Below are positions 37,236-46,955 of a stretch of DNA of 64,000 nucleotides, in pieces. The notes beneath the pieces were generated by a model, which saw only the letters and a program-made list of their open reading frames with translations, searched no databases and was not told the DNA's origin. This DNA comes from GCA-2746605 sp963704835 (lineage in GTDB: Bacteria; Bacteroidota; Ignavibacteria; Ignavibacteriales; Melioribacteraceae). The position numbers and the translations under genes are program-made. The stretch is from assembly GCA_963704835.1 (NCBI GenBank), contig CAVPHW010000003.1, forward strand, positions 310,001-374,000, in the 5' to 3' direction. Positions within the stretch are counted from its first letter, which is position 1. Each line of letters starts with the position of its first letter.

Positions 37236-38381
37236 ATGTTTGAATTCGGTTTTACTGAAGATCAGTTAATGTTAAGAGAAATGGTAAAGGATTTTACCAA
37301 TAAGGAAATAAAGCCTATTGCTTCAAAAATAGATGAGGATGAAAAAATACCTGAATCCTTAATTAAAAAACTTGGCGAACTTGGAGTTCTTGGCATCTCC
37401 TTTCCAGAAGAATATGGTGGCGGAGGATTTGGTGAAGTTGGCTATTGTATTTCTCAGGAAGAAATTGCAAGAGGTTGTATGGCAACAGCAACAATGATTG
37501 GTGCACACCAATCTATTGGAGCAAACGTTATTTATCTTGGCGGAACCGAAGAGCAAAAGAAAAAGTATTTAACGCCATTAGCCACCGGAGAGAAATTAGG
37601 TGCATTTTGTTTAACTGAAGCTCAAGCGGGCTCTGATTCGTTTAATCTTAGGACTAAAGCTGAATTAGTGAATGGGCAATGGGTTATAAATGGTGAAAAG
37701 CTATGGATTACAAATGGAGCAACTGCTCAGATTGTTTCTGTATTTGCAAGAACAGCTAAAGGTATTAGCGCATTTATAGTTGAAACTGATAATCCTGGAT
37801 TCCATGCTGGTCCATCAGAAAAGAAAATGGGAATTAAGGGTAGTTCTACAAATGCTATTACGTTTGATAATGTTAAAATTCCCGAAGAAAATTTAGTAGG
37901 TCAAGATGGTAGAGGATTTTTATTAGCAATGAAAACTCTTGATGCTGGTCGTCTTGGTTTAGGTGCAGCTTGTTTAGGTGCAGCAAAAGAACTGTTAGAA
38001 TTATCTACTAAATATGCAAAAGAAAGAGAACAGTTTGATGAACCAATCAGTCACTTTCAAGCAATACAATTTTACTTAGCAGATATGGCAATAAAAATAT
38101 ACAATATGGAATCAATTGTTTATAGAACTGCAGTAGATTATGATAAAGGTAAGAATAATATTTCAAGGCAAACCGCAATTGTAAAATTATATTGCTCAGA
38201 AGCGTTGGACGAAATTGCTGATCTTGCCGTTCAAATACATGGTGGCATGGGATACTCTAGGGAGTTACCAATTGAAAGATTTTATCGTGATTCAAGAATT
38301 AATAGGATTTTTGAAGGGACAACTGAAATTCAAAAAACTATTATTGCACGAGATATTTTAAAGAAAAATGGAATAGTATAA
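37236..38381 (+). CDS. Acyl-CoA dehydrogenase (short-chain type)
   Basis: This FAD enzyme of 381 residues has the N-terminal helical domain (FTEDQLMLREMVKDFTNKEI), the ACAD signature AFCLTEAQAGSDSFNLRTKA and WVINGEKLWITNGA. The C-terminal helices have LAVQIHGGMGYSRELPIERF and YRDSRINRIFEGTTEIQ, where the glutamate after IF is the catalytic base. The pattern fits butyryl- or other short-chain acyl-CoA dehydrogenases; chain length is not proven. No etfAB genes are nearby. Confidence 0.92.
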   Translation: MFEFGFTEDQLMLREMVKDFTNKEIKPIASKIDEDEKIPESLIKKLGELGVLGISFPEEYGGGGFGEVGYCISQEEIARGCMATATMIGAHQSIGANVIYLGGTEEQKKKYLTPLATGEKLGAFCLTEAQAGSDSFNLRTKAELVNGQWVINGEKLWITNGATAQIVSVFARTAKGISAFIVETDNPGFHAGPSEKKMGIKGSSTNAITFDNVKIPEENLVGQDGRGFLLAMKTLDAGRLGLGAACLGAAKELLELSTKYAKEREQFDEPISHFQAIQFYLADMAIKIYNMESIVYRTAVDYDKGKNNISRQTAIVKLYCSEALDEIADLAVQIHGGMGYSRELPIERFYRDSRINRIFEGTTEIQKTIIARDILKKNGIV

Positions 38382-38407
38382 TTTTAAAGTTAAGGAGATA
38401 ATATCTT

Positions 38408-38728
38408 ATGAAACCATTCACATTTACAGATGATAATTTTGGAACAGAAGCTATTAAATCGGAGCTTCCTGTTATTGTAGATTTTTGGGCTGCTTGGTGC
38501 GGTCCTTGCAGAATGATTGCTCCAATCATAGAAGAATTAGCCACAGAATTTGAGGGCAAGGCTAAAATTGGGAAATTAGATGTTGATGATAACCAACAAA
38601 CAGCAATAAAATATGGTGTAAGAAGTATCCCAACAGTTTTATTGTTAAAAAATGGAGAAGTTAAGGATACAATTATTGGTGCTGTTCCAAAAGCAGTTTT
38701 TGTCGAAAAATTAAATGCAATTCTTTAA
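38408..38728 (+). CDS. trxA: Thioredoxin
   Basis: This is a cytoplasmic disulfide reductant of 106 residues with no signal peptide. VIVDFWAAWCGPCRMIAPII holds the redox pair WCGPC at about residues 33-37, and the cis-proline is in RSIPTVLLLKNGE. A Shine-Dalgarno (AAGGAGA) lies 11 bases before the ATG. It follows the acyl-CoA dehydrogenase by 26 bases. A weak stem (TGCCCATA 38735-38742 with TGTGGGCA 38752-38759) follows but has no T-run. Confidence 0.96.
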   Translation: MKPFTFTDDNFGTEAIKSELPVIVDFWAAWCGPCRMIAPIIEELATEFEGKAKIGKLDVDDNQQTAIKYGVRSIPTVLLLKNGEVKDTIIGAVPKAVFVEKLNAIL

Positions 38729-38766
38729 ATATTCTGCCCATATTTTTCTAATGTGGGCAAAATTAA

Positions 38767-39750
38767 ATGCTTAATAAACAATTATTATTTTTTGTTTCTA
38801 TTATTAATTTTGGCTTTGTAGTAAACAATTACACGGAAGCACAAATTACAGAGTACAAAAATTTTAATAAGAACAACTCCCAAATTCCTTCAAACACAAT
38901 TCAAGCTATTGAAATAGATAATCACGAAAATATTTGGTTAGGTTCTGGTGATAAAGGGTTAATAAAAATCGAACAGACTAATTTCTATAATTTCAATACC
39001 AGTAATTCTAAAGTTCCGCATAATAATGTTTTTGGATTGGCAACTGATTCTACAAATAATTTATGGTTAAGTACATTTGGTGGCGGAGCTGCAAAATTTA
39101 ACATGACTTCATATGAAATTGAAGTCTATAATAAGGAGAACTCTGGTTTAGGTAGTAATTGGATTTACTCTATTGCTGTGGATAAAAATAATATTAAATG
39201 GTTCGGTGCTTGGGAAAACGCTTTATATAGATTTGATGATTCTAATTGGGTTAACTTTAATAATCAAAATTCAATAATTTCGACCTACAAAGTTCCTTCC
39301 ATATTTGTGGATGATAAAAACAGAAAATGGATTGGGTCAATGAAAGGGTTATTTAGTTTTGATGATACAATTTGGAAATCATATAATGATGAATATAATA
39401 TTTCCGAAGTAAGTGTGTATTCGGTAATAGTAGATAAAAATTCTACTATTTGGATAGGTTTTAAATCAGATGGGTTAGGCAGAATTGCAAATGACAAATT
39501 TACTCATTTCACGACTGAGAACTCTAAAATGACATCTGATGCTATTTACTCTATTGCAGAAGATATAGACGGTTCAATCTGGGTTGGATCATTTGGGGGT
39601 GGAATATTCAAATTTAATAATGAAGAATGGACAATCTTTAATTCTCAAAATTCCTTTTTAGAAGATGATTTAGTTTATAAAATTAAAATTGACAAACATG
39701 GTAATAAGTATGCTGGCACTCACTTCAAGGGATTGTACATTTTTAAATAG
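38767..39750 (+). CDS. Exported beta-propeller protein with Reg_prop-like repeats
   Basis: The 327-residue protein has a hydrophobic N-terminal segment (LLFFVSIINFGFVVN) that may be a signal peptide. About six repeats of 40-45 residues follow, each centred on an IWLG/IWIG-type strand, e.g. IEIDNHENIWLGSGDKGLIK, LATDSTNNLWLSTFGGGAAK and IAEDIDGSIWVGSFGGGIFK. This is the two-component-regulator propeller repeat, usually found in front of hybrid sensor kinases. Here there is no kinase, membrane or Y_Y_Y domain after it, so it is a stand-alone propeller of unknown function. The 357 bases to the next gene hold only AT-rich sequence and the leader ORF described below. Confidence 0.7.
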   Translation: MLNKQLLFFVSIINFGFVVNNYTEAQITEYKNFNKNNSQIPSNTIQAIEIDNHENIWLGSGDKGLIKIEQTNFYNFNTSNSKVPHNNVFGLATDSTNNLWLSTFGGGAAKFNMTSYEIEVYNKENSGLGSNWIYSIAVDKNNIKWFGAWENALYRFDDSNWVNFNNQNSIISTYKVPSIFVDDKNRKWIGSMKGLFSFDDTIWKSYNDEYNISEVSVYSVIVDKNSTIWIGFKSDGLGRIANDKFTHFTTENSKMTSDAIYSIAEDIDGSIWVGSFGGGIFKFNNEEWTIFNSQNSFLEDDLVYKIKIDKHGNKYAGTHFKGLYIFK

Positions 39751-40032
39751 AATAATTGGAATAAATAAATTTACAACTTTGTGCATAATTAAATTTACAA
39801 GTTTTGTTTTTAATTAATTATAGATATATTACAGCAGTATTTGGTTTAATGAAGCCCAAAACAATATTTTACTACTCATTTTATGAATTGTTTTTGGTTT
39901 TTAGTCTTCGTTAATTGAATTTTGAGATTTAGAATTGTTTTCGTTGACTGTAAATATAATTTGTTTATTTTTCAATAATTTTTTAATATTCGACATCAGT
40001 GTATAATTAAATAACAAAATTAGAAGTAAGAT

Positions 40033-40058
40033 GGAGGTAATTAATGAATAGTTGTTAA
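40033..40058 (+). promoter_or_regulatory. Shine-Dalgarno plus four-codon leader ORF before the TonB-receptor-like gene
   Basis: GGAGG at 40033-40037 stands six bases before ATG AAT AGT TGT TAA (40044-40058). The real gene has its own Shine-Dalgarno (GGAGAA) and begins at 40108. A well-spaced ribosome site on so short an ORF 49 bases upstream suggests a leader or minigene, but chance is possible. A weak inverted repeat (GTTAA 40054-40058 region with TTAAC near 40078-40082) lies between the two. Confidence 0.35.
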
Positions 40059-40107
40059 ACATTTTTTGTACAAACGCTTAACAAAAAAACTAATTTAGGA
40101 GAACAAT

Positions 40108-43100
40108 ATGAGTCGTAAAATTCTTTACGTATTATTTCTCTTTACCTTGGTTCCTTCTTTTATCTTTGCGGGTAACGGAAGAATTAAAGGTAAAGTAACA
40201 GATTTATCAACTGGCGAAGCATTGGTTGGTGCTAACGTACTTGTTGTAGGAACAAGTTTTGGTGCCGCTACTGATGTTAATGGTGAATATGTTATAAATA
40301 ACCTTGACGCCGGTGTTCATGCAATTAAAGCAAGCTACCTTGGTTTCCAAAGCATTACTATTACTAATGTAAGAGTAAGCTTAGATCTTACAACCGAGGC
40401 AGATTTCCAATTACCTGCTGAAGAAATTTCTGTGGGTACTGTTACAATTATTGCTCAAAAACCTCTTATTACAAAAGATGCAACCAGCTCAATTAGAAGT
40501 GTTACTGGTGACGATATTTCAAATTTACCGGTAAGGGGAGTTACAAATATTATTGGATTACAAGCTGGTGTTGTTATCGATAACGGTAACATTCACATTC
40601 GTGGTAGTCGTCCAGATGAAGTTGGTTACTATCTTGAAGGCATTAGCGTTGCTGATCCTGAAGATGGTGGTAGAGCTGTAACAATTTCAAACGATGCAGT
40701 TGAAGAATTACAAGTTGAAAGTGGTGGTTTCTCTGCAGAATTTGGTGGCTCAAATGCTGGTATTATTCGTTCACAGTTAAGATCTGGAACAAATAATTTC
40801 CACGCAAGCGTTGAATACATTACTGATAATATTGGTTTTGAAACTAAAGATAATTTTAAAAACCAATCAGAAAGATTAGGTTCTTACTGGTATGGTAATA
40901 ATGAAACTAGTTTTTCATTAAGCGGTCCTATTGTAGAAAACCAAATTAAGTTTTTCTATAATATGAACTATGCTTTTGATAGAAGTCAAGCAAAAAGAGG
41001 ATACCCTGGTTTTGATTACGGTTACATCGGTGATGGATTAGATGATAACCCAATTCAAAATGACTCAATTAATTTGTTCTATCCAAAAGGCATTCGTCAA
41101 AATCAATTAAGAGAAGCTTATACTCATTCTGGTACAGTTACTATGGATTTCAATCCTTTTATTATTAGATTAACTGGAACATATACCGATGGATGGGATG
41201 ATGCAGGAGGCGATGATGTTTTTGATTTATTAAACAAAAGAGTTTCCACAGATAATTTTACAAATGGAAGTTTTAGTTTAAAAGTAAAACATGTTGTTAG
41301 CAGTAATTTATATTACGAACTAACTGGTGGTCTTTCAATGAACGAATCTGAAAGATCTGATCCTTATTTAGGTACAGATTACTGGGCTTATGGCGATAGC
41401 GTTGCTAATGCCAATGCAGGAAATGTATGGGTAAGAAAAGCTAGAGAAACAAAATTATGGGAAAATTTAGGTGCTGCACAAACAAGATACTTGGAACCTA
41501 CAGATTTTTCATTATTTGGATATAGTTTTGATGCAAATGGTGCATTAGCAGCAAATACTTCCAAATTTGAACAACTTGGTTTAACAGGTAGATTTGATTT
41601 AACATATTTGCCATCTAAACATCATAATATTAAGATTGGTGGAGAATTTAAACAACATACATTAAGAAACTGGGCTACCAGCACTACTCAATCAGGTTAT
41701 GCAAGAACTCTTGCAAATAACTTAAGACAATATGGTGCTAACCCAACCCAAGAGCAAATTGATCTTGAAAAGAAAAAAATTCTTTACACTAACGGTGTAA
41801 ATAATTATGGTTATGACGTATTAGGAAACAAAACTGATGAAGAGGGATTTTATGCTCCTCATAAACCGGTTGAAGTTGGTTTTTACGTTCAAGATAAAAT
41901 TGAATTCGATGATATTATCTTAAATCTTGGTTTAAGATATGATTATTTTGATATTGATAATCTTCAGTATGTTGATCCTACTTTACCTGATTTAGGATTG
42001 ACTGATGTTTGGAATAGCGGAACATTACTTCCTGAAGGATTTACGGAAGTTCCAACATTTAGCTCTTTGAGCCCAAGAATCAGTGTTTCTTTCCCGGTTA
42101 CTGATAGAACTGTCTTTCATGCTGGATTTGGAAAATATGTTCAACAACCTGCTTTAAGTGAAGCTTATCTAGGATATCACAGATTAGCCTACGAAGGCGG
42201 TCAAAGTTTCTTCTTCTCAGATCCAACAGGTCAAAATTTAAGACCAATTAGAAAAACTCATTATGAATTTGGTTTTAGACAACAATTAACAGACTTTATG
42301 GCTTTTGATCTTACTGGTTTTTATGATGACGTAAAGGGTCAAGTTTATTTTGATTTACAAGAAACGGATCGCTTCTTCAGCATATCAATCATATAATATT
42401 AAATCCAATGGTGATTTTGCTACCACAAAAGGAGTTGAACTTCAAATTACAATGCGTCGTTATGAGAGATTAAGCGGTTCTGCTTCATTCTCATTCCAAG
42501 ATGCAGCTGGAACTGGTACAAATCCAAATAGTAATGCTGGTATAGTTGGTGCTCCTTTAGATGGAGTTACAATTTACAGACCTAACTATGTTGCACCTTT
42601 AACTTACGATAGACCTTTCAAAGGCAATTTCTTTGTAGATTATCGTTTTGGTATTGATGATGGTCCTGCTGCGCTAGAACAATTAGGCGTATCAGTATTA
42701 GCATCATTTAGCAGTGGTCACCCATTTACAAGAGGTTTTGGTGGTGCAAACATTGAAACTGATGCAAGATTTAGACAACCATTAGAACCGTTAAATTCTT
42801 CATTAACTCCTTCTACATTTAATGTTGATCTTAAAGTTGATAAGTCATTCAGAATATTTGATCAGCTTTTTGCAAACGTTTATGTAAGAGTACTTAATCT
42901 ATTTGACAACAAAAATATAGAAGATGTATACATTAGAACTGGTGCAGCTAATGATGATGGTTATATTGCTGATCCAGACCTTGGTGGAAAATTGTTAGAA
43001 ACTTACGGTTCAGTTTATGGAGAAATATACAATTCATTAGGAGCTGATTATAATGGATTTTATTCAAATGCAAGACAAGTATTGTTTGGTATTAGATTAG

Positions 43101-43108
43101 AGTACTAA
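40108..43108 (+). CDS. TonB-dependent receptor-like outer-membrane protein with carboxypeptidase-regulatory-like domain (one frameshift)
   Basis: A signal peptide (ILYVLFLFTLVPSFIFAG) leads into a carboxypeptidase-regulatory-like domain (GKVTDLSTGEALVGANVLV, INNLDAGVHAIKASYLGFQS; about residues 27-110). A plug domain follows with LPVRGVTNIIGLQAGVVI, IHIRGSRPDEVGYYLEGI and ELQVESGGFSAEFGGSNAG, then a large barrel. The first frame ends at 42396. Removing one base near 42370 (a C in GGATCGCTT) continues as SSAYQSYNIKSNGDFATTKG and runs to 43108, giving about 999 residues and ending in VRVLNLFDNKN and a final VLFGIRLEY strand. No clear TonB box is seen, so an assembly or secretion role is possible. 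Confidence 0.82.
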
Positions 43109-43150
43109 TCAATTTTTCTAAGGAATTTAAAAGTTATAGGAGTTAAACAT

Positions 43151-46100
43151 ATGAGTTATAATAAAACAAAAACTCTCTTCATTTTCCTAATACTTGTATT
43201 CACAGCAATACAAATAGGAGCTGAAGGAGAAAAAAACAACAAAGGTAATACCCTGAGAAAAACTTCAGGTGAACCTTCAAGAACTAGACTTAACATAAAT
43301 AACATTTCTACATGGATTTATAATACTGGTGATTCTGATATAGATCCTAATGGAAATTCAGGCTTAATATTTCCTAAAGGAAGTAACAAAGCTGCCGTAT
43401 TTGAATCAGGTTTTGTTTGGGGTGCTACTATAAATGGCGAAAAAAGAGTTGGTGGATCTACTTATTCTCAAGGTCTTTTGCCAGGTAGTATTCTTCCAAA
43501 CGGTCAGAGAGAAGTTGGACAAACTGGTGATAACGTTCGTATATTCAGAGTTAGACCAGATTGGAAAGAAGGTGATATGAGTGCTGAAGTAAATGATGGT
43601 GAAGGTACTGAAGCTGCAATTAGAGCACAATACGAAAAAGATTGGAATGCGTGGCCAGTTGCAAATGGTGCACCTTTTGAAGATGTTGACGGAAACGGCG
43701 TTTATAATAAAGACGTTGATATTCCTGGTTTCCCAGGTTCTAATCAAACAGTTTTCTTTGTTGCAAATGATTTAGATTCTGCAACTTGTCAAAGTTTGTA
43801 CGGTTCAGACCCAATGGGAATTGAAATGCAAGCAACATTTTGGGCATATAAGAGCTCAAGTGCATTAGGTAATACATTCTTTAGAAAGTATGTGATAATT
43901 AATAAAAGTGCTGACACTTTTGAAGATATGTATGTTTCAATGTGGTCAGATCCTGATCTTGGTGATGCTGGTGATGATTATTCAGGTTGCGACGCTGATC
44001 TATCATTAATGTACACTTATAATGGCGATGCTGATGATGGTGTTTATGGTAGAACTCCTCCGGCTGTCGGATTTGACTTCTTCCAAGGTCCTATTATTGC
44101 TGGTGACCCATCGGATGAGGCAATATTTAATAATAAAATTAGAACTGGTTATATAAACCTTCCTATGTCAGTTCATTATTTCTTTATAAATAGCGATCCT
44201 GTTTATAATGATCCAGATTTAGGTAGTTATACAAATGGTACATTACAGTTCCATAACTTATTCGAAGGTAAAATTACCACTTCCGGTTCTCCATTTGTTG
44301 ATCCGACAACCGGTTTACAAACAAAAGTAACTTTAGCTGGTGATCCTGTTACCGGACAAGGTTGGGTTGATGGTTTAATTCACCCTCCTGGAGATAGAAG
44401 ACAAGGTATGGTTGCCGGTCCGTTTACAATGGCTGCTGGCGATACACAAGAAGTAGTTGTTGCTGAATTAGTTGCCGGTGGTTTTGGTACCGTTGATCGT
44501 TTAGGTGCTTTACAGTTACTTAAGTTTTACGATCAAGAAGCACAATCAGCCTATGATAACTTCTTCCAAATCCCACAATCACCTAAAGCTCCTACTGTAG
44601 CAGTTAGTTCTTTAGATGAAGAAATAGTTCTTACATGGGATGAAGATGCTGCCACAAGAGACGAAATTGAAAGCTATGATGCTCTTGGTTATAAATTCCA
44701 AGGCTACGTAGTTTATCAATATCCATCAGCTTCTGCTCAATTTGAAGATGCTAAAGTTGTTGCTACTTACGATCTAACTGATGGTATTGCAAAAGTAATT
44801 AGTCCACAGTTTGATGTTGATGGTGGTGTAGTACTTGATAAAGTTGTTAAATTTGGAACAGATAGCGGTGTTAAAAGATCTATTTCATTAACCACTGATG
44901 TATTCAAGGGTGGTACACCTTTAAATAATGGATCAACTTACTATTATGCAGTTACTTCTTATTGTGTAAATCAAGATCTAAATGTTGTCCCTAATACGTT
45001 AGAAAGCCCAGTTATTCTGAAACCATCAGTTCCAGAAAGTAATAAACCTGGATTAGTAATTGAAGGGACTTCAGGACAGGGACTTACAGTTAAACATAAA
45101 ACAGGTACAGCTAATGCTTCAGTTAATGCAAGTGTTGTAGATCCTACCAAGCTAACTGGTGCTAATTATGAAGTTTTCTTCGATCAACAACACTACTATT
45201 TTGATAAAGACGGTGTTTGGAAAAAAACAAATTATCCTGATTCAGTAGGTAGTGCATTAAATAAACCTGGTGATCAAACACCTTCAACAATAATCCCAAT
45301 GCCTTCTATTTATGCTCCTGGCAATACTTTGGATGTGCATTTTGTAGTTGATATTCAAGCTCCTGACTATAACTGGTCGGATGGTGTTAGTATTACATTC
45401 CCAGCTGGAATAAAAATTAATAGTGCTAATCATGTTACTGGAAATGGTTCCGGGCATGGTGTTGATGGCGAAATTAATGGACAAACAGTAACTTGGGGAC
45501 ATGCTGATACAACTGGTGATGGTGAATTTGCCGGTGGTGAAGATCTTTCAGTTAATATTAACTTTGTTGAACCAACTTTCACTGTTAGTTATGAAATATT
45601 TGATGATGGTTGGTCTGAAGGTTATATGAATTCTTCTGCTGATTCTCAATACTATAATCTTGGTGCCGGAACAGTTAATGGTACCGGAACAGCTACATTA
45701 GATGGTGCAACAGGTTATTATTTCAAAACTGAGCAACATTGGAATGTTAAGAATGTTACTTCAAATAAAGTAGTTATTGAAGACCAAAGGGTTTTAGACG
45801 GTGTAAATATTTATACCGGGGAAGCTCCTGGTTCAATTGCAGCTCCTACAGCTGAAGGATTGCAAGTTAGTATTTCAGGTAGTTATGAAGCTCCTATCAA
45901 TTTTTTAAGTCTTACACTCGATTCTCCTACTGGTTTAACAACACTTTCGACTTCAGGCGGAGCAGATGCTAGCAGAATAAATATAGTCAACTATACTTAT
46001 TTTGGCGGTGTAATATCAAGTTATGCAATTGATAACTTTGGTGCTGGTACATACGATTTAGACCAGTTGCAACAAGACTATGAACTTAGATGGACCGGAG

Positions 46101-46930
46101 TTTTTGATGAAGGAACAGTAATTAATGGTAAAACAGTTTATCAGGTTGTTTCTGGCGGTCAAATGGCTACTGTGTTTAGAATGGTAAGTGCTGCTGCTTT
46201 GGCAACTCATCCGCTAAATCCAAATCCAGGAACAGCTGCACCATTTATGATGAGAATACCTTTTGAAGTTTGGAATGTAGATGATCCAAATAATCCATAT
46301 CAAGTCAACTTCACCTTCAGAGATCGTGAACGCAATGGTACAGAAGATCAGTTTTATTCATGGCGTCTTAATAACAGAATGTATGGTATTCTTGTAAATA
46401 CTCCATATAATCCTACTCAGGTTATTCAAATGGATGCTGGTCCTGATGAATTCAATGCTCTAGCAACATGGGTATTGGTATTTTACGGATCTAACTACCA
46501 TGCTGGGGATGTTATAAAAGTTTCTTATGCAAACCCACTTCAACTTGGAAAAGATGTTTATTCGTTTACTGCTCCTAAGTTCAGCTACGATGCTTCAAAA
46601 GCAGCTGGGGATGTAAAGAATGTAAATGTATTCCCAAATCCATACTATGGAGTTAACCAAAACGAAATAAACAAATATCAAAGGTATGTAACCTTTAATC
46701 ATTTACCTGCAAAAGCTACGATTAGATTATTCAACATGGGTGGACAATTGGTTCAAACGATAGTTAAAGATGATAATAGTCAGTTTATAAGATGGAACCT
46801 AAGTAATGAAAATGGTTTACCGGTTGCTAGTGGTGTTTACATCGCTTATATCGATATGCCAGAATTAGGTAAAACAAAAGTTCTAAAAGTAGCAATAATC
46901 CAGGAAACACAAATTCTTGATAGATTTTAG
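43151..46930 (+). CDS. Large secreted protein with fibronectin-type segment and T9SS type A-like C-terminal sorting domain
   Basis: The 1259-residue protein opens with a signal peptide (LFIFLILVFTAIQIGAEGE). A fibronectin-III-like segment lies at about residues 475-620 (APTVAVSSLDEEIVLTWDED to GSTYYYAVTSYCV). The C-terminus has NVFPNPYYGVN, TIRLFNMGGQLVQTIVKDD, NENGLPVASGVYIAYIDMP and TKVLKVAII, the usual layout of a type IX secretion sorting domain with its PNP and glycine-containing strands. The middle is rich in Gly, Asp, Thr and Asn and has no domain I recognise. It probably reaches the cell surface. It lies 42 bases after the receptor-like gene and 25 before the PorV-like gene. Confidence 0.75.
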   Translation: MSYNKTKTLFIFLILVFTAIQIGAEGEKNNKGNTLRKTSGEPSRTRLNINNISTWIYNTGDSDIDPNGNSGLIFPKGSNKAAVFESGFVWGATINGEKRVGGSTYSQGLLPGSILPNGQREVGQTGDNVRIFRVRPDWKEGDMSAEVNDGEGTEAAIRAQYEKDWNAWPVANGAPFEDVDGNGVYNKDVDIPGFPGSNQTVFFVANDLDSATCQSLYGSDPMGIEMQATFWAYKSSSALGNTFFRKYVIINKSADTFEDMYVSMWSDPDLGDAGDDYSGCDADLSLMYTYNGDADDGVYGRTPPAVGFDFFQGPIIAGDPSDEAIFNNKIRTGYINLPMSVHYFFINSDPVYNDPDLGSYTNGTLQFHNLFEGKITTSGSPFVDPTTGLQTKVTLAGDPVTGQGWVDGLIHPPGDRRQGMVAGPFTMAAGDTQEVVVAELVAGGFGTVDRLGALQLLKFYDQEAQSAYDNFFQIPQSPKAPTVAVSSLDEEIVLTWDEDAATRDEIESYDALGYKFQGYVVYQYPSASAQFEDAKVVATYDLTDGIAKVISPQFDVDGGVVLDKVVKFGTDSGVKRSISLTTDVFKGGTPLNNGSTYYYAVTSYCVNQDLNVVPNTLESPVILKPSVPESNKPGLVIEGTSGQGLTVKHKTGTANASVNASVVDPTKLTGANYEVFFDQQHYYFDKDGVWKKTNYPDSVGSALNKPGDQTPSTIIPMPSIYAPGNTLDVHFVVDIQAPDYNWSDGVSITFPAGIKINSANHVTGNGSGHGVDGEINGQTVTWGHADTTGDGEFAGGEDLSVNINFVEPTFTVSYEIFDDGWSEGYMNSSADSQYYNLGAGTVNGTGTATLDGATGYYFKTEQHWNVKNVTSNKVVIEDQRVLDGVNIYTGEAPGSIAAPTAEGLQVSISGSYEAPINFLSLTLDSPTGLTTLSTSGGADASRINIVNYTYFGGVISSYAIDNFGAGTYDLDQLQQDYELRWTGVFDEGTVINGKTVYQVVSGGQMATVFRMVSAAALATHPLNPNPGTAAPFMMRIPFEVWNVDDPNNPYQVNFTFRDRERNGTEDQFYSWRLNNRMYGILVNTPYNPTQVIQMDAGPDEFNALATWVLVFYGSNYHAGDVIKVSYANPLQLGKDVYSFTAPKFSYDASKAAGDVKNVNVFPNPYYGVNQNEINKYQRYVTFNHLPAKATIRLFNMGGQLVQTIVKDDNSQFIRWNLSNENGLPVASGVYIAYIDMPELGKTKVLKVAIIQETQILDRF

Positions 46931-46955
46931 TGTTTAATATTTAAAGGAGATAAAA

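Noticed and set aside
38735..38759. Terminator after trxA
   Set aside because: The stem is short with a G-T pair and no T-run follows in either direction, so it was not listed as a terminator.
39751..40030. Promoter with TTGACT and TATAAT near 39944
   Set aside because: The two boxes are only about five bases apart, too close for a sigma-70 promoter, and the Bacteroidota-type TAnnTTTG pattern does not fit either.
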